NCBI RefSeq assembly: GCF_003011965.1
Contig: NZ_PXWG01000052.1
Location: 1 to 41,724 of the forward strand
Length of the DNA: 41,724 nucleotides
Origin: Streptosporangium nondiastaticum
Lineage (GTDB): Bacteria; Actinomycetota; Actinomycetes; Streptomycetales; Streptomycetaceae
Direction: 5' to 3'
Shown: positions 1-6,724 of the stretch, one piece after another
How the letters are laid out: every line of letters begins with the position of its first letter
Position numbering within the stretch: position 1 is the first letter of the stretch
Notes under the pieces: model-generated
Seen by the model: the letters and a program-made list of their open reading frames with translations, nothing else
Database searches by the model: none
Told to the model about the DNA's origin: nothing
Made by a program: the position numbers and the translations under genes

Positions 1-3
1 TAG

Positions 4-177
4 CGGGGCGGCCGGCACCGCCGGCCCGCGGAGCACGCGGCGCAGGGCGCGCCCACGCCCCCGCCCCGCCCCCGGCGCATCCACGAAGTCCGCGCCGAGC
101 TCGACGAACTCAGTGATCTGCTCCGCAAGGAGCCCAAGGAGGGGCCGCAGGGCGGCCGTAAGGAGCAGGAGTGGTGA
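4..177 (+). CDS. C-terminal fragment of an upstream gene (unknown)
   Basis: The frame that ends in TGA at 175-177 shows nearly pure G/C in third codon positions over about 57 codons and ends in a charged tail (IHEVRAELDELSDLL followed by a Lys/Glu/Gly-rich end). It therefore looks like the real 3' end of a gene whose stop overlaps the start of the kinase gene by a few bases. It has no ATG or GTG of its own, and the first three bases of the window read TAG in this frame. Either the upstream gene is frameshifted at the edge or the edge base is misleading. No function can be assigned. Confidence 0.4.
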   Translation, partial: RGGRHRRPAEHAAQGAPTPPPRPRRIHEVRAELDELSDLLRKEPKEGPQGGRKEQEW

Positions 178-1721
178 ACGGCCGCATCATCGCCGGGCGC
201 TACGAGCTCGCCACCGTCATCGGCCAGGGCGGCATGGGGCAGGTCTGGACCGCCTACGACCGGCGCCTCGACCGGCGCGTGGCCGTGAAGCTGCTGCGCC
301 CCGACCGCATGGCCGGCACCGACAGCGCCGCGGACGAGATGCGCCGCCGCTTCGTGCGCGAGTGCCGGGTGACCGCCCAGGTCGACCACCGCGGCCTCGT
401 CACCGTCCACGACGCCGGCAGCGACGGCGACGACCTCTACCTCGTCATGCAGTACGTCGAGGGCGCCGACCTCGCCGACCACCTCGCCGAGCACGAGCCC
501 TACCCCTGGCCCTGGGCCGTCTCCGTCGCCGCGCAGCTGTGCTCGGTGCTCTCCGCCGTGCACGCCGTGCCGATCGTCCACCGCGACCTCAAGCCGCGGA
601 ACGTGATGGTCCGCCCCGACGGCTCCGTCATCGTCCTCGACCTCGGCGTCGCCTCCGTCATGGACGCCGACACCACTCGCCTCACCCGCACCGGTTCCCC
701 CATCGGCAGCCCCGCCTACATGGCCCCCGAGCAGGCCATGGGCGGCGCCGTCGGCCCGTACACCGACCTCTACGCCCTTGGCGTGCTCCTGCACGAACTG
801 CTCAGCGGCAACGTCCCCTTCGCCGGGTCCACCGCGCTCGGCGTCCTGCACCGCCATCTCTACGAGCCCCCCGTGCCGCTGCGGCAGCTGCGCCCCGAGC
901 TGCCCCAGCCCCTCGAAGACCTCGTGCTGCGCCTGCTCGCGAAGGACCCGCTGCACCGGCTCGCCGACGCCCAGGAGGCGTACGAGGCCCTCGCGCCCCT
1001 CCTGCCCGCACCGGGCTCCGCCACGGCGAGACCCCTCGGGCCCATGAACCCCACGCGCCCCTTCCTGCTGCCGCACGCCCCCTGGCCCGAGCGGTCCGCC
1101 ACCGTCCCCGGCGCCCGGCAGCAGGCCGAGGCCTTCGTCCCCGCACCGCCCGCGCCCAGCGGGCCCGATGTCGCCGAAGCCGTCGAGGAGGTCAAGCGCC
1201 TGCTCGACCAGGGCGGCATCACCCAGGCCGTCGACCTGCTCGGCTCGATCCTGCCCGCCGCCGCGGCCGAGCACGGCGAGCACTCCACCGTCGTCCGGAC
1301 CCTGCGCAAGCAGTACGCGGCCACCCTCATGGACGACGGCCAGTACCGGCGCGCACTGCCCGAGCTGCGCCGGCTCGCCGACGACTACGCCGCCGAGAGC
1401 ACTCCGCGCGCGGCCCGCCAGCGGCTGCGCTGCCAGTACGACGCCGCGCAGTGCCTGGAGCAGCTCGGCGAGGCGGTGGCGGCGCTCGACGAATACCGCG
1501 CGCTCCTCCCGCACTTCGAGAGCCACCCCGACGACCCGGCCACCCCGCTCGACATCCGCCGCCGCATAGGCCACCTGCTGCTCTCCCTCGGAGACCGGCA
1601 GGCGGCCCACGACACGCTCGTCAGCCTCCTGCACGACGCCGAGCGGCTGCACGGCCCGCACCACCCGCTCCCCGCGGAGATCCGTCACACGCTGCAGTGG
1701 CTGGGACAGGTCAGGGCCTGA
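171..1721 (+). CDS. Serine/threonine protein kinase with C-terminal TPR-like region
   Basis: A 516-residue Hanks-type kinase that would phosphorylate Ser/Thr on unknown partners. Visible motifs are the glycine loop GQGGMGQV (18-25), the ATP lysine in VAVK (K40), the catalytic loop HRDLKPRN with D139, a DLG (not DFG) metal motif at 157-159 and APE at 185-187. The kinase domain ends near residue 280. A Pro/Ala-rich linker follows, then about 190 residues of helical, TPR-like sequence, probably for protein binding. There is no transmembrane segment or PASTA domain, so it should be cytosolic, unlike PknB. GTG at 171 is used; GTG at 174 is an equal alternative. The preceding gene overlaps by a few bases, suggesting translational coupling. 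The family is certain, the target unknown. Confidence 0.93.
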   Translation: MVNGRIIAGRYELATVIGQGGMGQVWTAYDRRLDRRVAVKLLRPDRMAGTDSAADEMRRRFVRECRVTAQVDHRGLVTVHDAGSDGDDLYLVMQYVEGADLADHLAEHEPYPWPWAVSVAAQLCSVLSAVHAVPIVHRDLKPRNVMVRPDGSVIVLDLGVASVMDADTTRLTRTGSPIGSPAYMAPEQAMGGAVGPYTDLYALGVLLHELLSGNVPFAGSTALGVLHRHLYEPPVPLRQLRPELPQPLEDLVLRLLAKDPLHRLADAQEAYEALAPLLPAPGSATARPLGPMNPTRPFLLPHAPWPERSATVPGARQQAEAFVPAPPAPSGPDVAEAVEEVKRLLDQGGITQAVDLLGSILPAAAAEHGEHSTVVRTLRKQYAATLMDDGQYRRALPELRRLADDYAAESTPRAARQRLRCQYDAAQCLEQLGEAVAALDEYRALLPHFESHPDDPATPLDIRRRIGHLLLSLGDRQAAHDTLVSLLHDAERLHGPHHPLPAEIRHTLQWLGQVRA

Positions 1722-1876
1722 GCTTCCGCGGCCCGGGCCCGGGCTTCCACGGCGTCACCCGCACATCCCGGCGCCCCGCGAATCGTTGGTCGAATCGGTG
1801 GCCCGGGCCACCCGGACTCCCTACCATCGATCAACGCAGGTCGATCACCGTCGCACGACCGCCGCCGGGAGGCTTC

Positions 1877-2497
1877 ATGATCCGCCGAAGGACCGCGCTC
1901 TCCGTCACCGCCGCCGCGCTGCTCGCCGCGGCCCCGCTCCTCACCGCCTGCGGGCAGACCGCCCATCCGGGGGCCGCGGCCGTCGTGGGCGACGACCGGA
2001 TCACCGTCTCCCAGCTGCAGCAGCAGGTCGCGGACGTCCGCGACGCGCAGCGCTCCTCCCCGCAGGGGGAGCAGCTCACGGCGAACAGCGCCCGCCTCGG
2101 CCAGGACACCCTGGTCCGCCTCATCCAGTACCGGATCGTGGAACAGGCCGGAAAGGACAACGGCGTCAAGGTCACGCGGCGCGAGCTGCAGCGCCAGCGG
2201 GCCGACGTCGAGGCGGCCAACGGAGGGGCCGCCGCGGTGCGCGCCCGGTTCCTCGCCCTCGGCATCGCGCCCGACCAGATCGACCGGGCCCTCTCCGTGG
2301 ACCTCGTCCGCGCCAAGCTGGACGGCAAGTTCGGTACCGCTCGCACCAACGAGATCCTGATGCATACCTCCGACTCCCTCCACGTCGACGTGAACCCGCG
2401 CTACGGCGTGTGGGACGGCAAGCGCGGCACCGCCCAGACCGCGCTGGAGCCGTGGCTGCGGTCCGCGGCGACCGCTGCGGCCGATCGCCCGGCATAA
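1877..2497 (+). CDS. Secreted lipoprotein, SurA N-terminal-like chaperone domain
   Basis: A 206-residue lipoprotein. Residues 1-24 form a lipoprotein signal peptide (Arg-rich start, hydrophobic core, lipobox LTAC with lipidated C25). The next part (AAVVGDDRITVSQLQQQV) is the segment that opens SurA_N/PrsA-type peptidyl-prolyl isomerase chaperones, followed by long helices. No parvulin PPIase domain is present, so it is probably an extracytoplasmic folding or binding factor. The ATG at 1877 is preceded by GGGAGG at 1867-1872. The stop codon lies inside the first unit of an 18-bp tandem repeat. It is followed on the same strand by mazG, which appears to have its own promoter. Confidence 0.85.
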   Translation: MIRRRTALSVTAAALLAAAPLLTACGQTAHPGAAAVVGDDRITVSQLQQQVADVRDAQRSSPQGEQLTANSARLGQDTLVRLIQYRIVEQAGKDNGVKVTRRELQRQRADVEAANGGAAAVRARFLALGIAPDQIDRALSVDLVRAKLDGKFGTARTNEILMHTSDSLHVDVNPRYGVWDGKRGTAQTALEPWLRSAATAAADRPA

Positions 2498-2560
2498 ACG
2501 GTGCGCCCGGCATGAGCAGATGCCTCGGCATGAGCAGTGCCCTCGGTGTAAGAGGTGGCC
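2489..2560. repeat. 18-bp tandem repeat reiterating the stop codon
   Basis: Four consecutive 18-bp units begin at 2489, 2507, 2525 and 2543. Units two and three share CGGCATGAGCAG exactly. Each unit carries TAA or TGA at the same phase (2495, 2513, 2531, 2549). Because 18 is a multiple of three, all four stops are in frame with the lipoprotein gene that ends in unit one. Confidence 0.8.
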
Positions 2561-2606
2561 GGCCGTGAGCCCTGCGCCCGGCGCGGCCCTCCGCGGCCCG
2601 GTCGCC

Positions 2607-2612
2607 TAGGCT
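2607..2612 (+). promoter_or_regulatory. -10 element TAGGCT of mazG (probable leaderless mRNA)
   Basis: TAGGCT fits the Streptomyces TANNNT -10 consensus and ends 7 bases before the GTG start. There is no Shine-Dalgarno sequence in between, so transcription should start at or next to the start codon. No convincing -35 is visible. Confidence 0.5.
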
Positions 2613-2619
2613 CGGCGGT

Positions 2620-3591
2620 GTGAACGACTCCGCCGACTCCGCACCTGGCCGCATCGTCCTGCTCACCACCAGCCACCGGGTCGCCCCGGGGCTGCTGTCC
2701 TGGCCCGCGTGGCAGGCGCTCCGCGCCGCCGACCGCGTGCTGTGCGCCGACGCCGGCCACCCGCAGCTGCCGTATCTGCGGGAGGCCGGCATCGAGGTCG
2801 AGCACGGCTCGGCCACGGCCCGCGAGCTCGTCGACTTCTGCGCGAGCGGGCGGCGCAGCGCCGTCGTCATCACCTCCGCCGAGGGCGAGTCCGGCCTCAC
2901 CGACGGGCTCGCCCGGCTCGCCGGCTCCGGCCGCGAGACGATGCCGGCGCTGGAGCTGCTGCCCGGTTCGTACGACCTGCCCGGTGCCCGGCTGCTGGAC
3001 CTGGTGCAGGTCATGGACCGGATCCGCGTCGCCTGCCCGTGGAGCGGGATCCGTACGCACGAGGACCTCGCGAAGTACGCGCTGGAGGAGACGTACGAGC
3101 TCCTGGAGGCGATCGAGACGGGGGACCGGGAGGCGCTGCGGGAGGAGCTGGGCGACGTCCTGCTGCAGGTCGTCTTCCACGCGCGGATCGCACAGGACGA
3201 CCCGGACGAGGCGTTCTCCGTCGACGACGTCGCCGGCGCGATCGTCGACAAGCTCATCCACCGGCACCCGCACGTCTTCGGCGAGGAGTCCGCGGAGACC
3301 CCGGAGGACGTCCGGGCCCACTGGATGCGGACGAAGGCGGAGGAGAAGGGGCGCGAGTCGGTGACCGAGGGCGTCCCGCTCGGCCAGCCGGCGCTCGCCC
3401 TCACGGCGAAGCTGGCCTCCCGGGTGCGGTCGCAGGGCCTCGACGTCCCCGTCCCCGCGGGCGACGGCATCGGCTACGAACTGCTCGCCCTGGCCGTACG
3501 GGCCGAGGCGTCGGGCGTGGAGCCGGAGACGGCGCTGCGGGCGGCCGCGCGCACGTACCGCGACGCGATCCGCTCCGCGGAGGGCTTTTAG
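2620..3591 (+). CDS. mazG: Nucleoside triphosphate pyrophosphohydrolase MazG
   Basis: A 323-residue MazG that hydrolyses (d)NTPs to NMP and pyrophosphate and cleans the nucleotide pool. The MazG core is at about 140-250 and has the metal-binding helices EETYELLEA and EELGDVLLQVVFH, the EExxE and ExxD pattern of all-alpha NTP pyrophosphatases. The first 110 residues resemble a degenerate tetrapyrrole-methylase-like domain, as in YabN/actinobacterial MazG fusions, without a clear SAM motif. GTG at 2620 is chosen because a TAGGCT -10 sits 7 bases upstream and no SD is present. The gene is convergent with the lipoprotein gene at 3691, with a dispersed repeat element between them. Confidence 0.93.
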   Translation: MNDSADSAPGRIVLLTTSHRVAPGLLSWPAWQALRAADRVLCADAGHPQLPYLREAGIEVEHGSATARELVDFCASGRRSAVVITSAEGESGLTDGLARLAGSGRETMPALELLPGSYDLPGARLLDLVQVMDRIRVACPWSGIRTHEDLAKYALEETYELLEAIETGDREALREELGDVLLQVVFHARIAQDDPDEAFSVDDVAGAIVDKLIHRHPHVFGEESAETPEDVRAHWMRTKAEEKGRESVTEGVPLGQPALALTAKLASRVRSQGLDVPVPAGDGIGYELLALAVRAEASGVEPETALRAAARTYRDAIRSAEGF

Positions 3592-3597
3592 GGGGTA

Positions 3598-3667
3598 CGT
3601 ACGGCTACGGCGGTTCGGCACCGCCGGGCGCCCCCGTTGTGGCCGGGCGCCGCCGCGGCGGGGATTC
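3598..3667. repeat. Copy 1 of a dispersed ~70-bp intergenic element
   Basis: It starts CGTACGG six bases after the mazG stop, contains TTCGGCACCGCCGGG, and ends GCGGCGGGGATTC. It aligns over its whole length with the arms at 21844-21913 and 21969-22038, with two small indels relative to the former. It lies between two convergent gene 3' ends and has internal dyads (CGGCGG...CCGCCG), so it could act as a terminator or mRNA 3' end. Confidence 0.65.
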
Positions 3668-3690
3668 TTGCGGGGCGCCCGGGGGTGTTG

Positions 3691-4452
3691 CTACGCCGTC
3701 TTCGCTGCCGCCGCCGTCAGCTTTTCCGCCGCCTTGGTCAGGGCCTTGGCGAACGCGGCCTTGCCGCGGTCCCCGTGGGCGGGGTAGTTGTTCAGGACCG
3801 TCGTGATCGCGCCATGGCTGCGGACCGTGGCGAGGTCGAAGTCCATCTGCATGTCGCCGGTGACGACGGTGACGTCGTACGAGACCGACTCGTCACCGTA
3901 CTTCTGCTGCTGCCCGGCGGGCTTCTTCACCTTCACCGTGGACTTCTTGCCGCTCGCCTTGGCGTCGAAGGACGCGCACTTCTCGACCGCCGTCCGCAGC
4001 CCGGCCATGGCCTTCTCGGCCACCGCGCGCTCGTAGCCGCTGACGTCCTGGGCGACGGTCGTCTGGTCGCCCTTCTTGGTGAAGACCACCTGGGCGTTCG
4101 CCTTGTGGTCCTCCTCCAGCCGGCCCGTGTTGAGGACGGCCGTGATCGGGGCGCACTCCGGTCTGGAGCCGTTGAGGATCTCGTCCTCCCCGCCCTGCGA
4201 CTTGTCCAGGCCCGTGTTCGGCTCCAGCTTCCAGCCGGCCGGCAGGTCCGTCAGGGCGACGAGCGCCTGCTGGGCCTGGTCGGCGGTGATGGTGGCGGGG
4301 GCGGAGGGCGCGCCCTTGTCCTTCTTGTTTCCGGAGTCCGCCGCCTTGCCCGGGCCGGAAGCGGAATCAGAGCCGCCGTCGCAGGCGGCGAGCAGCAGCG
4401 ACGAGGCGGCGATCAGAGCCGCGAGAGCGACCCGGCGGGGGCGAGCGTCCAC
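3691..4452 (-). CDS. Secreted lipoprotein of unknown function
   Basis: A 253-residue lipoprotein. The signal peptide begins VDARPRRVALAAL and ends in lipobox LLAAC with C24, followed by a Gly/Ser/Lys-rich linker. A globular domain of about 190 residues begins ADQAQQALVALTDLPAGW, resembling the sensor-like lipoproteins common in Streptomyces (PknH_C-like character is possible but unproven). The GTG at 4452 is chosen over in-frame starts further upstream because AAGGAAG lies 7 bases before it and the signal peptide starts there. A perfect 14-bp tandem repeat sits directly upstream. It is convergent with mazG. Confidence 0.85.
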   Translation of the reverse strand: MDARPRRVALAALIAASSLLLAACDGGSDSASGPGKAADSGNKKDKGAPSAPATITADQAQQALVALTDLPAGWKLEPNTGLDKSQGGEDEILNGSRPECAPITAVLNTGRLEEDHKANAQVVFTKKGDQTTVAQDVSGYERAVAEKAMAGLRTAVEKCASFDAKASGKKSTVKVKKPAGQQQKYGDESVSYDVTVVTGDMQMDFDLATVRSHGAITTVLNNYPAHGDRGKAAFAKALTKAAEKLTAAAAKTA

Positions 4453-4462
4453 AGGAGCTTCC

Positions 4463-4490
4463 TTTGCGTAGAAATATTTGCGTAGAAATA
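4463..4490. repeat. Perfect 14-bp tandem repeat TTTGCGTAGAAATA x2
   Basis: Two abutting identical 14-mers lie at 4463-4476 and 4477-4490, 11 bases upstream of the lipoprotein start on the minus strand and just beyond its SD. They are AT-rich in a GC-rich chromosome and sit in the leader or promoter, so they may be an operator or a recent duplication. Confidence 0.7.
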
Positions 4491-4614
4491 AGGGAGTGAT
4501 CAAAAAGACCGAATCGAACGCAAGTATGCACAGGCCGGAGTCGCCCTCCCGCTCGGGCACCCGTTCGGCCTACGGACCGTCTTGTCCGGGCGGCGGGCGG
4601 GTACCCGGAATGTC

Positions 4615-5058
4615 ATGCGCACCCAGTACGTACACCTCGCCGACCTCGCCGCCCCGCACTGGGCCGGCGGGATCATCCAGTTCGTCGTCGGCCTCTTCGT
4701 CGTCGCCCTGCTGATCATGGCCGTGGTCAAGGGCTTCAAGAAGCGCGACGAGGAACCGCCCCCGCCCTCCCAGCCCCAGCGCCGGCAGGGCGCCTGGCAG
4801 ACCCGGCAGGAGCACGACACCGGGCCCACCTCGCCCGACCACGGGCCGGGGCACAACGACGACGAGGAGAACAAGGTCGGGTACGTCACCGAGCACCGCG
4901 AGGCGGACGAGCTGCATCCCGAGGCGAACGGCGAGCGCGTCCTGCCCCACGAGATCCACAACCCCGGGAGCCACCCCGAGGAGCTCTCCGAGGAGAGGAA
5001 GAAGTGGAACCCGGGCGGCAGCGGCGGCTTCGGCAGCGGCGGCCCCGGTCACCACTAG
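4615..5058 (+). CDS. Small single-span membrane protein (DUF6479-like)
   Basis: 147 residues. One transmembrane segment lies at about 18-40 (GGIIQFVVGLFVVALLIMAV), then a basic stop-transfer KGFKKR. A long hydrophilic tail rich in Pro, Gln, Glu and His ends WNPGGSGGFGSGGPGHH. This layout and the Gly/Ser-rich end resemble a Streptomyces family I recall as DUF6479; the name is from memory. The ATG at 4615 has GGAA six bases upstream; an in-frame upstream start would only add polar residues. The stop TAG lies inside a 22-bp tandem repeat. Function unknown. Confidence 0.75.
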   Translation: MRTQYVHLADLAAPHWAGGIIQFVVGLFVVALLIMAVVKGFKKRDEEPPPPSQPQRRQGAWQTRQEHDTGPTSPDHGPGHNDDEENKVGYVTEHREADELHPEANGERVLPHEIHNPGSHPEELSEERKKWNPGGSGGFGSGGPGHH

Positions 5059-5098
5059 TCCCCGTCCCCAGCCCTGCTAGCCCCCGTCCCCAGCCCTC
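5055..5098. repeat. 22-bp tandem duplication containing the stop codon
   Basis: Two units, 5055-5076 and 5077-5098, both begin CTAG, share CCCCGTCCCCAGCCCT, and differ at two positions. The gene's TAG stop is in unit one and is duplicated in unit two (5078-5080). A third degenerate piece (CCTGTCCCCGTC) follows at about 5104. Confidence 0.8.
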
Positions 5099-5144
5099 CG
5101 CGCCCTGTCCCCGTCGCCACTGAGCCGACCCACCTCACCCCTAG

Positions 5145-5150
5145 TAGCGT
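5145..5150 (+). promoter_or_regulatory. Possible -10 TAGCGT of the P450 gene
   Basis: TAGCGT fits TANNNT and ends 6 bases before GTG 5157. The only purine-rich stretch (AAGGGG) abuts the GTG, too close for an SD. The mRNA is therefore probably leaderless. Confidence 0.4.
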
Positions 5151-5156
5151 CAAGGG

Positions 5157-6533
5157 GTGCACGACGCGAACGACACGAACACCCCGCCCGCCCCCGCCCC
5201 CTCCCTCTTCACCTGGGAGTTCGCCTCCGACCCCTACCCCGCGTACGCCTGGCTGCGCGAGCACGCCCCCGTGCACCGCACCGCCCTGCCCAGCGGCGTG
5301 GAGGCCTGGCTGGTCACCCGGTACGCCGACGCCCGCCAGGCGCTCGCCGACCAGCGCCTGTCGAAGAACCCCGTGCACCACTCCGAGTCGGCCCACGGCA
5401 AGGGCAAGGTCGGCATCCCGGGCGAGCGCAGCGCCAACCTGATGACGCACCTGCTCAATATCGACCCGCCGGACCACACCCGGCTGCGCCGCCTCGTCTC
5501 CAAGGCGTTCACTCCGCGCCGCGTCGCCGAGTTCGCGCCCCGGGTGCAGGAGCTGACCGACCGGCTCATCGACGGGTTCGCGGACAGAGGGGAAGCGGAC
5601 CTCATCCACGAGTTCGCGTTCCCGCTCCCCATCTACGCCATCTGCGACATGCTCGGCGTCCCGCCCGAGGACCAGGACGACTTCCGGGACTGGGCCGGGA
5701 TGATGATCCGCCACGGCGGCGGCCCCCGCGGCGGAGTGGCCCGCTCCGTGAAGAAGATGCGGACGTACCTCGCGGAACTGATCCACCGGAAGCGGGGGGC
5801 CCTGCGGGACAGAGGGGACGAAGACCTGATCTCCGGACTCATCAGGGCAAGCGACCACGGCGAGCACCTCACCGAGAACGAGGCCGCGGCGATGGCCTTC
5901 ATCCTCCTCTTCGCCGGTTTCGAAACAACTGTGAACCTGATCGGTAACGGAACCTACGCGCTCCTGCGCCATCCCGAGCAGCGTGAGCGCCTCCAGCGGG
6001 CGCTCGCCGAGGGCGACGAGACCCTGCTCGCCACCGGCGTCGAGGAACTGCTGCGCTACGACGGCCCGGTGGAGCTCGCGACCTGGCGGTTCGCCACGCG
6101 GGACCTGACGATCGGCGGGCAGCGCATCGCCGAGGGCGACCCCGTCCTGGTCGTCCTCGCGGCCGCCGACCGCGACCCCGAGCGGTTCGCCGACCCCGAC
6201 ACGCTCGACCTCTCCCGGCGCGACAACCAGCACCTCGGCTACGGCCACGGCATCCACTACTGCCTCGGCGCGCCCCTCGCGCGCCTGGAGGGCCAGGCCG
6301 CCCTCGCGACGCTCCTGCGGCGCCTTCCCGACCTGCGGCTGAACGCCGAACCGGAGGACCTGCGGTGGCGTGGCGGGCTCATCATGCGCGGCCTGCGCAC
6401 CCTCCCCGTGGCCTTCACCCCGGAGAGCCGTCCAGAAGGCCCTGCCGAGAGCCGTTCCGAGAGCTCTCCGGGGGCCCGTTCCGAGGGCCGTTCCGAGAGC
6501 TCTCCCGGGAGCCGCCCCGACCCCCGTCCCTAG
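5157..6533 (+). CDS. Cytochrome P450, CYP107 type
   Basis: A 458-residue soluble bacterial P450 (monooxygenase, haem thiolate, needing ferredoxin and reductase from elsewhere). Visible features are the I-helix AGFETT (253-258) with the acid-alcohol/Thr pair, K-helix ExxR (E297-R300), and the haem loop GYGHGIHYCLGAPLARLEGQ with ligand C369. Sequence type and position beside the rpf/eno genes suggest the CYP107U1 orthologue (SCO3099 as I recall). The last 37 residues are a Ser/Pro/Glu/Arg repeat tail made from a 36-bp DNA duplication, which is not part of the P450 fold. No biosynthetic cluster surrounds it, so the substrate is unknown. Confidence 0.93.
   Translation: MHDANDTNTPPAPAPSLFTWEFASDPYPAYAWLREHAPVHRTALPSGVEAWLVTRYADARQALADQRLSKNPVHHSESAHGKGKVGIPGERSANLMTHLLNIDPPDHTRLRRLVSKAFTPRRVAEFAPRVQELTDRLIDGFADRGEADLIHEFAFPLPIYAICDMLGVPPEDQDDFRDWAGMMIRHGGGPRGGVARSVKKMRTYLAELIHRKRGALRDRGDEDLISGLIRASDHGEHLTENEAAAMAFILLFAGFETTVNLIGNGTYALLRHPEQRERLQRALAEGDETLLATGVEELLRYDGPVELATWRFATRDLTIGGQRIAEGDPVLVVLAAADRDPERFADPDTLDLSRRDNQHLGYGHGIHYCLGAPLARLEGQAALATLLRRLPDLRLNAEPEDLRWRGGLIMRGLRTLPVAFTPESRPEGPAESRSESSPGARSEGRSESSPGSRPDPRP
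6451..6505 (+). repeat. 36-bp-period duplication at the 3' end of the P450 gene
   Basis: GCCGTTCCGAGAGCTCTCC occurs exactly at 6451-6469 and 6487-6505, 36 bases apart and therefore in frame, giving two SRSESSPG-like peptide repeats. Further partial copies flank it. The CDS appears to have been lengthened by slippage at its 3' end. Confidence 0.75.
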
Positions 6534-6607
6534 GCCCCGCCCAGGGCATTCCGGGCACAAGCCCCGGCCCGTACCACCCCGCAAACCACCCGAAATCCGG
6601 GTCCGCC

Positions 6608-6645
6608 TGACCTCTCGTCATCCCGCGTGACCTCGGCGTGACCTC
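6608..6645 (+). promoter_or_regulatory. Three TGACCTC heptamers (direct repeats) upstream of an rpf promoter
   Basis: TGACCTC occurs at 6608-6614, 6628-6634 and 6639-6645. The last two lie within a repeated GCGTGACCTC. The spacings of 20 and 11 bases place the sites on one face of the helix, just upstream of the -35. This fits an OmpR-family activator or repressor site, such as MtrA (GTNAC-type repeats). The binding factor is inferred. Confidence 0.4.
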
Positions 6646-6657
6646 CGCTACACCGGC

Positions 6658-6686
6658 TTGTGACTGCGGTGGGGCGTCGCTATCTT
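6658..6686 (+). promoter_or_regulatory. Sigma-70-type promoter of the first rpf gene
   Basis: -35 TTGTGA (6658-6663), a 17-base spacer and -10 TATCTT (6681-6686) predict a start near 6693 and a leader of about 32 bases. Confidence 0.6.
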
Positions 6687-6724
6687 CAACGACCATTCCG
6701 ACGCCACACGAGAGGCAACCGCCC

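Noticed and set aside
113..1876. Long open frame running across the kinase gene and into the lipoprotein gene
   Set aside because: Over the kinase region it is an Arg/Pro/Ala-rich shadow of the real frame with wrong third-position bias. Only the part from 1877 is a real gene.
4495..4560. N-terminal extension of the lipoprotein at 3691
   Set aside because: An in-frame upstream start exists, but the extension covers the tandem repeat and SD, and would bury the lipoprotein signal peptide.
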